Assembly: GCA_933228675.1 (NCBI GenBank)
Contig: OW121744.1
Location: 56,687,775 to 56,751,774, forward strand
Length of the DNA stretch: 64,000 nucleotides
From: Stomorhina lunata
Taxonomy: Eukaryota; Arthropoda; Insecta; Diptera; Rhiniidae
Direction of reading: 5' to 3'
Shown here: one piece after another, positions 44,144-54,080 of the stretch
Layout: every line of letters starts with the position of its first letter
Position numbering within the stretch: the first letter of the stretch is position 1
Made by a program: the position numbers and the translations under genes
Notes under the pieces: generated by a model
Told to the model about the DNA's origin: nothing
The model's database searches: none
Seen by the model: only the letters and a program-made list of their open reading frames with translations

Positions 44144-46794
44144 ACCTGTTGAAAATATGTTTTTGGAACGCAAACGGCCTTAGCCAACACAAAAAAGAAG
44201 TTGAACATTTCCTGTATGAACAGGAAATTGACGTATTACTGGTATCTGAAACCCATTTTACTCTAAAAAATTGCTTTAGAGTAAATGGGTATTCTACATA
44301 TGATACAAAACATCCAAGTGGAAGAGCATGCGGTGGTACAGCTATCATAATACATAATAAACTAAGGCATTTTCCATTGCCTCATTACGAAAAGGAATAC
44401 ATTCAGGCAACATCTGTTAAACTTTTGGAATATAAAATGACTTTGTCTTCCATATATTGTCCGCCAAGATATAACATTAAAAAAGATCAATTCCTTGACT
44501 TTTTTGATACGCTTGGCTCTAAATTCATAGTGGCTGGTGATTTTAACGCGAAGCACACGTTTTGGGGCTCACGCCTTATTACGCCTAGGGGTAGACAGCT
44601 ATTAAGTGCTATCTCTTCACACAAGTTGGATGCCGTATCAGGAGGTCACCCAACATATTGGCCCTCAGACTTAAATAAGATCCCCGATTTAATAGATTTT
44701 GCCGTTACAAGAGGTATAAAAAGAACCAACTTATCCGTCTGCTCATCACTGGACTTATCATCCGATCATTCGCCATCGGTTATAACATTTTATGACAGTC
44801 CCAATGTAGTTCAAGAAGAAAGACATTTTTATCCAAACAGAAATACAAACTGGTTAAAATATAAAATGTATGTGAGTTCCCACCTCCCATTTAATATTCC
44901 CCTCAGGAATCCAACTGACATCGAATCTGCAATTAATACTTTTACAGACATCATCACTAATGCAGCCTGTATAGCAACTCCAATTTTTAAACCGAAGAAA
45001 AAGGGTAACCAAAACATTCCAGAAGATATTCAAAGTCTAGTAAATGAAAAGAGAAGGCTAAGAAGACGGTGGCAGGAATGTCGATGTCCTGCCTTAAAAT
45101 GCCGTTTAAATCAATGTCAAAGAAAACTGCATTCCGCATTGAGGATCAATGAACAAAAATCTCTTGACAAGTACTTAAAAAACTTAGATTCCTCTAAGGA
45201 AAAAAATTTCAATCTATGGAGGGCTGTTAAAAACATGCAACATCCAATTACATATGAGTCTCCAATCAGGCTCGAGAACGGTACTTGGGCAAGAGATCCA
45301 TCTGAAAAGGTTAATGCTTTTGCTAATCACCTAGAAAAAGTTTTCACACCAAACGAAACAAATTCTAATATAAGCGCTCATATTATAGACGACGTCGTGC
45401 TGTCCCCATTAAAATTTCGTCTTCCCTTACTTATATCAAATATTAAAAAGCTTAACCCAAAAAAGTCTCCTGGCATTGATAGAATTTCTTCGTCAATGAT
45501 TATCCATCTACCCAATTCGGCTGTAAGAGTTCTAATGTATATTTATAACGCGATTCTTCGTTTGGGACATTTTCCAATGTCCTGGAAAGTATCCGAAATC
45601 GTTATGATTCCCAAACCAGGAAAAGATGTCAGTCAAGTTCCATCTTATAGGCCTATAAGCCTACTTTCAATTCTTTCGAAATTGTTTGAAAAGCTTCTTA
45701 TTTGCACTTTGGGCGCATTCGTTAATTGGATGGATATTATTCCGGACCATCAATTCGGTTTCCGCGAATGTCATGGTACCATTGAACAAGTACACAGAAT
45801 AACAACAATGATCAGAAAAGCGTTTGAAAGAAAACAATACTGTTCCGCCTTGTTCATAGATATTTCACAAGCATTCGATAAAGTCTGGCACGAGGGACTT
45901 ATAAGCAAAATAATAAATCTGCTACCAGCAAATACACACAAACTCTTGAAAAGTTATTTGTCCAATAGAACATTCCGAGTTCGATCCAAAGATGAATATT
46001 CTTCCACAAGAAAAATCGGTGCTGGAGTTCCTCAGGGTAGTATATTGGGTCCGTTGCTATATATTATCTTTACAGCAGATATGCCAACGAATGCTCAAAC
46101 ATACACATCTACTTTCGCAGATGATACAGCGTTTATTAGCATTCATTCTGATCCCAAAATTGCCTCTGCATTATTGCAGTCCCATATTCATGAGCTTGAA
46201 GTGTGGCTGAATAGATGGAAAATTAAAGTAAATCCGAGCAAGTGCGTTCACGTAACGTTTACTCTAAGAAGAGACAACTGCCCTGCAATTGAGATTAACA
46301 ACGTGACTATCCCCGTGAGTTCTCACGTTAAGTATCTTGGTATACATTTAGATCGCCGTCTCACATGGTCCCATCACATTGAAAGCAAGATAACTCAGAT
46401 AAAACTGAAATCCGTAGAACTAAACTGGCTCATTGGCCCACAATCTGCTCTGGACTTAGATTACAAGGTTCTTTTGTACAAAGCAATTATTAAACCAATA
46501 TGGACCTATGGTATTCAGTTATGGGGAACGGCTTCCACCTCAAACATTGCAAAATTACAGAGAAGACAGTCCAAGCTCTTACGTTTAATAACTTGCGCTC
46601 CTTGGTACATAAGAAATAACAACATTCACAGAGATTTGAATGTTCCCCTTGTCCAAGAAGAGATTAGAAGGTTTTGTACAAAATATATTTCCAAGCTGCA
46701 AGTTCACCCAAACCATCTCGCAAGGCTGCTTTTGCAATTTGAAGGTCACCAACGGTTAAGAAGGATGGATACCTTGGACCTGGCAACTAACTGA
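44140..46794 (+). CDS. Jockey ORF2: APE endonuclease and reverse transcriptase
   Basis: An 884-residue polyprotein that nicks the target and copies the element RNA there. The apurinic-like endonuclease (about residues 1-225) shows CFWNANGL, SETHF, YCPPR, AGDFNAKH and SSDHSPS. The reverse transcriptase (about 430-720) shows KKSPGIDRISSSM, YRPISLLSILSKLFEK, DHQFGFRECHGT, ALFIDISQAFDKVWH, GVPQGSILGPLLYI, the catalytic FADDTAF (about residue 659) and HVKYLGIHLDRRLTW. No RNase H domain. All key motifs look intact and the frame is unbroken, so the copy is recent. Confidence 0.93.
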   Translation: MNLLKICFWNANGLSQHKKEVEHFLYEQEIDVLLVSETHFTLKNCFRVNGYSTYDTKHPSGRACGGTAIIIHNKLRHFPLPHYEKEYIQATSVKLLEYKMTLSSIYCPPRYNIKKDQFLDFFDTLGSKFIVAGDFNAKHTFWGSRLITPRGRQLLSAISSHKLDAVSGGHPTYWPSDLNKIPDLIDFAVTRGIKRTNLSVCSSLDLSSDHSPSVITFYDSPNVVQEERHFYPNRNTNWLKYKMYVSSHLPFNIPLRNPTDIESAINTFTDIITNAACIATPIFKPKKKGNQNIPEDIQSLVNEKRRLRRRWQECRCPALKCRLNQCQRKLHSALRINEQKSLDKYLKNLDSSKEKNFNLWRAVKNMQHPITYESPIRLENGTWARDPSEKVNAFANHLEKVFTPNETNSNISAHIIDDVVLSPLKFRLPLLISNIKKLNPKKSPGIDRISSSMIIHLPNSAVRVLMYIYNAILRLGHFPMSWKVSEIVMIPKPGKDVSQVPSYRPISLLSILSKLFEKLLICTLGAFVNWMDIIPDHQFGFRECHGTIEQVHRITTMIRKAFERKQYCSALFIDISQAFDKVWHEGLISKIINLLPANTHKLLKSYLSNRTFRVRSKDEYSSTRKIGAGVPQGSILGPLLYIIFTADMPTNAQTYTSTFADDTAFISIHSDPKIASALLQSHIHELEVWLNRWKIKVNPSKCVHVTFTLRRDNCPAIEINNVTIPVSSHVKYLGIHLDRRLTWSHHIESKITQIKLKSVELNWLIGPQSALDLDYKVLLYKAIIKPIWTYGIQLWGTASTSNIAKLQRRQSKLLRLITCAPWYIRNNNIHRDLNVPLVQEEIRRFCTKYISKLQVHPNHLARLLLQFEGHQRLRRMDTLDLATN

Positions 46795-47186
46795 TTTTCT
46801 CTTAATTCGAATAAATTTTAAATAGAGTTGCACTGGCAACCTCTATATAATGTTAAGTTAGATTAAGTTTTGATTACTTATTGTTATTTTCTTTTCAGAA
46901 AGATTCAATAATAAAATATAAGCATAAAAAAAAAAAAAAAAAAAACATAATTTTTGTGAACACCGTAATCAATCTGTCAAATTTTTAGATAATCGGTCCA
47001 CATTTGACCCTAGCTCTCATACAAGTTCAAATGACGGAAATGGCTTAAATATATACGTTTTGAGAAAATGTTTATTTGATCGCAAAATTTAGCAAATATT
47101 TGTCTTTATACAGGAAAAGGAACACCTTTGACCTTAGTGGTGAAGGGTATCGTATGGTCGGGCTTGACCGACTTTCTTACTTGTTT

Positions 47187-49439
47187 ACTACTATGTTTAT
47201 ACTTTAAACACACAAATTTTTACTTAGAATAAAAGATTAGAAATTGGCATTTGTAGCTGATTGTAATATTCAATCTTCCCTTTTTCTTTTACTATGGGAG
47301 TTTTGAAGAAGGAAATTATTTCCCCGGGAATTGTTGGTTGGGAGTTTTCATAATTGGGCTGTATATGTTGTACTATAAATAAGTTTTGCTTGAAATATTA
47401 ACAACATATTTTATTCGGAACACTCCTTAAAATACTACTGTATGAACGAAAACAAATTTTATTTTTTTTAATGTAAATGCAGTTTTATTTAAAACTTATA
47501 GCAAACAAATACATAATTATATGATTATGTACTTTTTTTTTGGAAAATTGTTCCGTGTATTTTTTTTTCAAGTCTTAAAGTCATTAAACCCTATAATTAA
47601 AATTTATTTTATTTTTGCTGAAATCATAATCGTCACTATATTTTATATCTTAGAGTTTAACTTGCGTAGATAAAATTGTTTTGATACGTTCACATTTTAT
47701 GGGAATTTCATTTTATTTTATGATTTTATTTACATAAATAAAAGTTTTGAGACAGAATAAAGTTAAATGAAATTTGAGTTAACCCTTTGTAGTTCAACGA
47801 GGTCAGTGTAATTTTTGATTAAAACAAAAATGACAATGGTTTATTAAATAAAGAAATATTAAAAAAAAAATCAAATTTAGACCAAGTGTCTCAAAAAATT
47901 TTGTTCTGTGATTTATGATTTCCTGAGCTTGATCTAAGCTTCGAAAAAATATTGTCTGTTTTTCTGGAAAATATTAATGATTTTTATATGAACCCATAAA
48001 TGAATTTTATTGCTCAGTAAATGGATAATTTGTAATGAGTTTTTTCAAAATTGCATAATTTTAACTGGTAGGAAAGGCCCAGGGTCAAAGGTTAAAATTA
48101 GCATTTTTAATGTTTCGTAGTAAAATCTCGTGGTTTTATTAATTTTTTGGCCCTTTAAAGTTTAAAATTTATTCCTTTTATAAAAAGGACTTAAACTTTT
48201 TATAAAACAATTTTTTGCATTTTATTGGAAATTCACTAACTCACTTTTGAATTTTCGTAATTTTGCCTTGAAAAAATTTCAGTATACATTCTCCATAGAC
48301 TGGGTATTAATGTGCATTAACAGTTTTGTTAAATTTTAACTTTTTTTGATTTAAGACTTTTGTCAAAAAAGTGCAACAACTATAAATTTACATAATTTTT
48401 TAATATTACTTTGTAATTTTTCGCAAAAATCTCTTAAACTAAACAAGGTATAAAGATCATTTTCGGACAGAGTATAGATCAATATATTAGAAATTCAGAA
48501 ATATAAATTTCAAAACCAGTTCTGAAATTTTAATAAACATTTTTGAATACAGAAGAGTACACTTTTTGTAAAAAATTTATGAAATTTTTTATATTACTTT
48601 GTAATTTTTCGCAAAAATCTCTAAGACTAAACAAGGTATTTGGACCATTTTTAGATACAGTATAGACCAATATATTAGAAATTCAGAAATATACATTTTA
48701 GAAAGAGTTTCTACATTTTATTTAGCATTTTTGAATATAGAAGAGTACGTTTTTTGAAAATTTAAGTTTTTTTTAGAAAAGCGGGACGTGTGACCCCATT
48801 TATGGTCGGGCCGTATCAGATTTTGTACCGACCTTAGGAACATTATACTTAAAACAATTTATTAAGAAAAGTTTCGAAATCCATATTCATATTGTCATAA
48901 AAATTGCTGATTTTCGACTACAGCTGATTGTAGGGTGCATGTCCAAAATTATTCAAAATATAATTTACACGCATTCTCTAAGAAAACGTTTAAAAAAATT
49001 AAGTCTTTTGAAAAAAAAAATTCAAAAATATTGGAAAAATAGAGATAAGTACTTTTTTTTTTTAAAATTGAACTATTTAAGCTTTTTTCGGTACACAAAC
49101 TTTGAAGAATTTTTCTGTGTTAAAAAATTTACATAATTAAAAATGTTTTTCTTAAAATAAATTTAGAAATTCATCGGCAATCTTATAGTATTTTTTAAAA
49201 AATTTTCTGTCTTACCAAAAATGATTTATAATCCATAAAAGGCCAAAAGTCATGCTAAACGAATGCAAATAAATGTTTCGAGTCAAATATCTCTTAAACT
49301 ATAAGATTTACGTTAGCACAGTTTAGCATGTTTTTTTATAAGAAATTTTCGAAAATGTAAAAATCTTTCGGATCGGACCAAAATTGGCGAAAGTTATACG
49401 CATCCAAAGGTTTTACATACCCAAGGTTTTACATACCCA
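47187..49439. other. Noncoding, with a ~187-190 bp tandem duplication
   Basis: AT-rich and without protein-like ORFs. Between about 48390 and 48780 a block containing TTTGTAATTTTTCGCAAAAA, CTAAACAAGGTAT and ATATTAGAAATTCAGAAATA occurs twice. Around 49280-49440, CGAAAGTTATACGCATCCAA and CAAAGGTTTTACATACCC match 63170-63215, a dispersed repeat (family E). Confidence 0.55.
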
Positions 49440-50060
49440 AGGCAAAAAATCGGGGAAAAAAATTAAAATGGAAAAAATTGAAAACGTTTTATCTTCTAAA
49501 GCGATAGGTATAGAAACAACATTTAAATTACGTTTTGAACAGTTATGAAAATAAGCGGACATGTGTGTTTGGTACTTTTCTGAAACTATGAACGATAGTG
49601 GGTAAAAAATTGTGAAAATAATTCTTTTGGTACTTTTTTTTTTAACCCATTCTTATCTTTAGAACCAAAGAATTTAGGAAGAAGTTTTGTACTGCAATCA
49701 ATAAGTGCGAAAAAAATATAAATAATTTTTGATTTCTGGGAGCACAGTGGGTAAAAAAGGGATAAAAAGATAACTTAACATCTCATAAAATAATATGAAT
49801 AGAAACAAAATATTAACAGCTCTTTAATAAATGTATAGAATTTAATTAGTACCAAAGAAGTTCCAAATATGCATATGAAACTTATTTGAAATTAGGGGAT
49901 AAAATGGGGAAAAATTGGTAACGTTATAATTTTTGAAGTAATAGGTAAAGAAACGAGATTTAAATTGCGTTTTGATTAGCTGAAAAAATAAGAACACGAG
50001 TAATTGGTACTTTTTGGAAAAAAGGCAGAGCAGAACCATTAATATGTGAAAAATATTAAT
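49440..50060 (+). repeat. Dispersed repeat, family D, second copy
   Basis: AATAGGTATAGAAAC, AAATAAGCGGACATGTGTG and AAAAAAGGGATAAAAAGATA match the copy at 37333-37995 in order. It is followed directly by mariner sequence. Confidence 0.65.
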
Positions 50061-50181
50061 ATTATTGCAAGTAAAGGGATATCCATTTCGTGGTTGTAAA
50101 AGTATAGGACTGGAATTCGACATTTGTCAAACTAAGTTGTTAAACCAATTCTTTTCGATTGAAAGTCTGACATTGACGAAC

Positions 50182-51220
50182 ATGTATCGCTTAAGTATCA
50201 CACAACGCATACAAATTATCAAAATATACTACAGAAATGGTGATTCTGCAACAGCCACATATCGTGCTTTGAAAGGAGATTATGGTTTATATAATCGTCC
50301 AACTACGCAAGCAATTGAAAAAGTTGTAAAGAAATTTGAAGAGACTGGAGCGATTACAAATATGGTAAGGCCTGTGCATCATCGTTTCGCTCTTTCCGCT
50401 GAAAATATCGCTGCTGTAAGTAAAAGTGTTGCCGATGACCCGAATGTGTCAATTCCTCGTCGTTCTCAGGAATTAGGACTGTCTTGCGGCATATTATGGC
50501 GTATTTTGTATTTAGATCTACACCTACATCCATCTAAAGTCCAACTCACACAACAACTGAAGCCAGCTGATCATTCACAACATCATAGATACGTGGAATG
50601 GGAACTTGAACAACAGGAGGCTTACGTCGATTTTTCGAACAAAATTTTCTTCAGCGATCAAACACATTTCCCACTCGGTGGTTATTTTAAGAAACAAAAT
50701 TGTCGTATTTGAGGTTCTAAAAATCCTCAAGTAATTGAATAGAGGCCATTATATCCAGCAAAAGTCACTGTTTGGTGTGCTCTTTGGTCCGAAGGTGTGA
50801 TTGGACCTTACTTCTTCGAAAACGACGATAGAACGACTGTTACCGTGAATTTGGAGCGTTATGGTCAAATGATAACCGATTTTTTTTGCCTGCTATTGAA
50901 GAATACGACTTGGAGAATATGTGCTTTTAACAAGACGGTGCCGCATGTCACATAACTCGAGCGAATATGGCTTTATTGCAAGAGACATTTCCTGGCTGCG
51001 TAATTTCTCGTCGTGGCGATATCAACTGGCCACCAAGGTCATGCGATTTGACATCATAAGACTTTTTTTGTGGAGCTACGCCAAAAATCATGTTTATTCA
51101 GATAAACCTTAAACTCTTGAGCACTTAAAACCCAACATTCGTCAAGTTATGGCTGAAATACCGCTTAATATGTGTCAAAAAGTGGTCGAAAATTACCTAA
51201 AAAGCAGGAGTAGACAGTAG
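50182..51220 (+). pseudogene. Mariner-like transposase pseudogene
   Basis: Starts MYRLSITQRIQIIKIYYRNG and is open to a TGA at 50710-50712 (after KKQNCRI, where a tryptophan is normal). It continues recognisably through VTVWCALWSEGVIGPYFFE, QDGAACHITRANMALLQE, WPPRSCDLT and DFFLWSYAKNHVYSDKP to VVENYL. The motifs carrying the three catalytic acids are recognisable (FFSDQ, QDGA, DFFLW). About five stop codons and one frameshift near the T run at 50880 kill it. Closely related in layout to the element at 41067-41991. Confidence 0.85.
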
Positions 51221-51519
51221 CCGACCAATATTTTTAATTTTCGTAAATACCACGAACATTAATAAAACTCGTGAAAATGAGTATTAAAATCATTCAGTTG
51301 GAATTTGGTTGAAGAAAAACCAAAAACAAAATAGGCAAGAAACAAATCGAAATTCAATTTATAGCAACAAAATACGTGGTTCGAGAGAACAAAGAAATAT
51401 AATCTCGAACATTGTTGCCACGACACTATTGTTTTTGTAGACATTGGGAATATTTTTGTAAATATTGGGAATGTTTTTAATTTTTGTAAAAATTTTTGAT
51501 AAAAATATTTTTTATATTT

Positions 51520-52225
51520 TTCAAATCTTCTATAGAAAAATTTTTTATAAAAAAATTTCTGATAAAAAATTTTCCATAGAATAATGCTTACTAAAAAATT
51601 TCGATTTTGATAAAAAAAAAATTCTATAGAAAAATTTTTGATAAAAAAATTTTTCGCTTTTTGTCAATAAATATGTCTGTTACATTAATAAATAAATGTA
51701 ACAGATTTGGGATCAAATGCGAATACTCTTCCTTTTTGAATAATATTTACATCCCGACAATTTTGTTATTTTTTGAAAAAAAAAACTGATAAAACAATTT
51801 TCTATAAAAAAGTTTTTGATCAAAAAATTTTAAATTTTGATAAAAAAAATTTCTATAGAAAAATTTTTGAGAAAAAAATTTCTATAGAAAAATTTTTGAT
51901 AAAAAAATTTTGTATAGAAAAATTTTTGATAAAAAAAATTTTCTATAGAAACATTTTTGTTAAAAAATTTTTTATACAAAATTTTTTATAGAAACATTTT
52001 TGATCAAAAATTTTCTATAGAAAAATTTTTGTTAAAAAATTTTCTATAAAAAAATTTTTGTTAAAAAATTTTCTATAGAAAAATTTTTGTTAAAAAATTT
52101 TCTATAGAAAAATTTTTGTTAAAAAATTTTGTATAGAAAAATTTTTGTTAAAAAATTTTCTATAGAAAAATTTTTGTTAAAAAAATTTCTATAGAAAAAT
52201 TTTTGATAAAAAAATTAAAAAAATT
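51520..52225 (+). repeat. CTATAGAAAAATTTTTG minisatellite, array 1
   Basis: Units of about 29-31 bp, such as TTTCTATAGAAAAATTTTTG plus a (G/T)TAAAAAA segment, are repeated about 20 times and become very regular at 52000-52200. Each unit contains the palindrome TTTCTATAGAAA. A non-repeat gap lies at about 51655-51775. Confidence 0.9.
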
Positions 52226-52389
52226 GGAGTAGAAACCCTGTTCTTTTTAAAACGTTAGAACTACACATTGAAAAAATTATATATTTTAGTTAAAAGTATT
52301 AAAAAACAGCAACTCTGCCTTCTATTTTTTTCTTCTGTTCTCTTTGCGCCTACCCGTGCTCAAAAGAATCAATGCTTGCAACATTATTT

Positions 52390-52622
52390 TTTGATTAAAA
52401 AAAGTTTTTGATCAAAAAATTTTAAATTTTGATAAAAAAAATTTCTATAGAAAAAATTTTTGAGAAAAAAATTTCTATAGAAAAATGTTTGATATAAAAA
52501 ATTTTCTATAGAAACATTTTTGATAAAAAATTTTTTATACAAAATTTTTTATAGAAACATTTTTGATAAAAAATTTTCTATAGAAAAATTTTTGTTAAAA
52601 AATGTTCTATAGAAAAATGTTT
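52390..52622 (+). repeat. CTATAGAAAAATTTTTG minisatellite, array 2
   Basis: Continuation of array 1 after ~165 bp of other sequence. Its unit AAAGTTTTTGATCAAAAAAT resembles the start of the block at 51805, suggesting a duplicated segment. A piggyBac-like MITE cuts its right edge. Confidence 0.85.
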
Positions 52623-52629
52623 GATTTAA

Positions 52630-52851
52630 CCCCTCGATGTATTTCCACGAGTATGACTCGTGGTACAATTTCTGTGCCTAACATAATTATCACGAGTCCG
52701 ACTCGTGGTACAATTTCTGTGCTTAATATAATTATCTCGAGTCTGACTCGTTTTGCAACTGTTCTTAATCATCAAAACTGGTTTGTTTAGTGCAAGTTGT
52801 GTCCGAACAGTTGGAAGCAAACTTCGTTGCACTAATTGATACGTCAAGGGG
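52630..52851. mobile_element. piggyBac-like MITE (TTAA-flanked, 222 bp)
   Basis: TTAA flanks both sides (52626-52629 and 52852-52855). The imperfect terminal repeats are CCCCTCGATGTAT at left and, read on minus, CCCCTTGACGTAT at right. Inside, a ~48 bp unit is tandemly repeated nearly three times, each with a palindrome such as CACGAGTATGACTCGTG, CACGAGTCCGACTCGTG or CTCGAGTCTGACTCG. No coding capacity. Confidence 0.75.
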
Positions 52852-52966
52852 TTAAATGATATAGTGTTGTACACATAATGTCGGCGTTCAAACTTTATAA
52901 TAAAAGAAATATCATGGAAAAAATATATTTTATATGTGTTTTATTTACTTTCACTCTTGAAACCGC

Positions 52967-52999
52967 AAAATGGATAACCCATAGCGGGTTATCCATTTT
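52967..52999. repeat. Perfect 14 bp hairpin, 5 nt loop
   Basis: AAAATGGATAACCC, loop ATAGC, GGGTTATCCATTTT. No neighbouring gene explains it; it may be a remnant of a foldback repeat. Confidence 0.85.
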
Positions 53000-53199
53000 A
53001 ACTTTAAAAAATAAAAAAATATATGAAAAGCTTAAAATTTGCCTAGAAATGCTTGTCATAAAACTCCGAGCAAGACTCGGTCAACCAGGTACTTTATAAT
53101 ATTAAATACTAATAATATGTCAACTTTTTAATGCCATATAAATTTGTATCATCTTCTATCTTCTTCCTCTATATCATTAAAAAAAGTCCGCGTCTGTTT

Positions 53200-54080
53200 G
53201 TATGTTGTTTGTTGGGAAGGATCTCCGAAACTAGCGGACCGATTTTTCTGAAATTTTGACAGTGTAGTATTGTGTGGCCGGTGGTGACTATAGGCTAATT
53301 TTTTTTCGAAATCTCAAGTGGGCGTGACTCCTCCCATATAACTCATATATTAAAAATGACAAATATAGGCGACCGAGAGGCCCGATTTTTCTGAAATTTT
53401 GACAAAATGTTAAGGTGTGACCGATGGATAAAATAGACCAGATTTTTTTTTCAAATCTCAAGTGGGCGTAACCCCTCCCATATAAGTCAGATTTTAAAAA
53501 TTACAAATATGGATGATCAAACCGACCGATTTTTCTGAAATTTAGACAGTTTAGTAAGGTATGACCGGTGGTTAAAATAGGCAAGGGTTTTTTCAGAAAT
53601 CTCAAGTGGGCGTGATCCCTCCCATATAACTCATATATTAAAAATGACAAATATAGATGAACGAGCGGACCGATTTTTCTGAAATTTTGACAGTATGGTA
53701 AGATGTGACCGGTGGTTAAAATAATTAATTTTTTTTTAAATCTCAAGTGGGCGTGACCTCTCCCATATAAGTAAAATATTAAAAATAACAAATATGGATG
53801 ACCGAGCCGACCGATTTTTCTTTAATTTATACAGTATATATTGAGTTACCGGTGGGTAAAATAGGCCACATTTTTTTGGAAATCTCAAATGGGCGTGACC
53901 CCTCCCATAAAAGTCATATATTAAAAATTACAAATATGGATGACCGATTTTTCAAAAATTTTAATTATATGTGTGTGACCGGTGGGTAAAATAGGCTTGA
54001 ATTTTTTTTTAATCTCAAGTGGGCTGACCCCACCATTAAAGTCAAATATTAAAAATGACAAATATGGATGATAAGATGAA
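53200..54080 (+). repeat. ~142 bp tandem repeat array
   Basis: Six units marked by CTCAAGTGGGCGTGACCCCT near 53319, 53461, 53602, 53744, 53886 and 54018. Each continues CCCATATAAGTCATATATT, AAATATGGATGACCGAGC and GACCGATTTTTCTGAAATTT. The last unit is shortened. Noncoding. Confidence 0.88.

Larger units (their letters stand above)
42291..46945 (+). mobile_element. Full-length jockey-clade LINE, both ORFs open
   Basis: About 4.65 kb: a ~230 bp 5' UTR, ORF1 (42521-44143), ORF2 (44140-46794) overlapping by 4 bp, a short 3' UTR and a run of 20 A (46926-46945). The 5' end is set approximately from the downstream promoter motif at 42314. A convincing target duplication was not found; CATAA occurs at both ends but is too short to trust. 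The absence of RNase H and the domain order fit the jockey clade. Confidence 0.88.
40425..47186 (+). repeat. Family C repeat, long copy split by nested insertions
   Basis: Begins ATACCCTTCACCACCATAGG. Its 3' terminus is recognised at 47130-47186 (TAGTGGTGAAGGGTATCG, then TTGACCGACTTTCTTACTTG), matching the inverted-start and ACTTGTT-end style of family B. Between the parts lie the hairpin MITE with its mariner (40933-42275) and the jockey element (42291-46945). Family C is therefore the oldest layer. Confidence 0.65.

Noticed and set aside
52626..52874. Minus-strand ORF with repeated HRNCTTSxTRDNY
   Set aside because: The peptide repeat mirrors the tandem palindromes of the MITE; no protein similarity.
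52967..52999. MicroRNA precursor
   Set aside because: The perfect stem is only 14 bp with a 5 nt loop, too short for a pre-miRNA.
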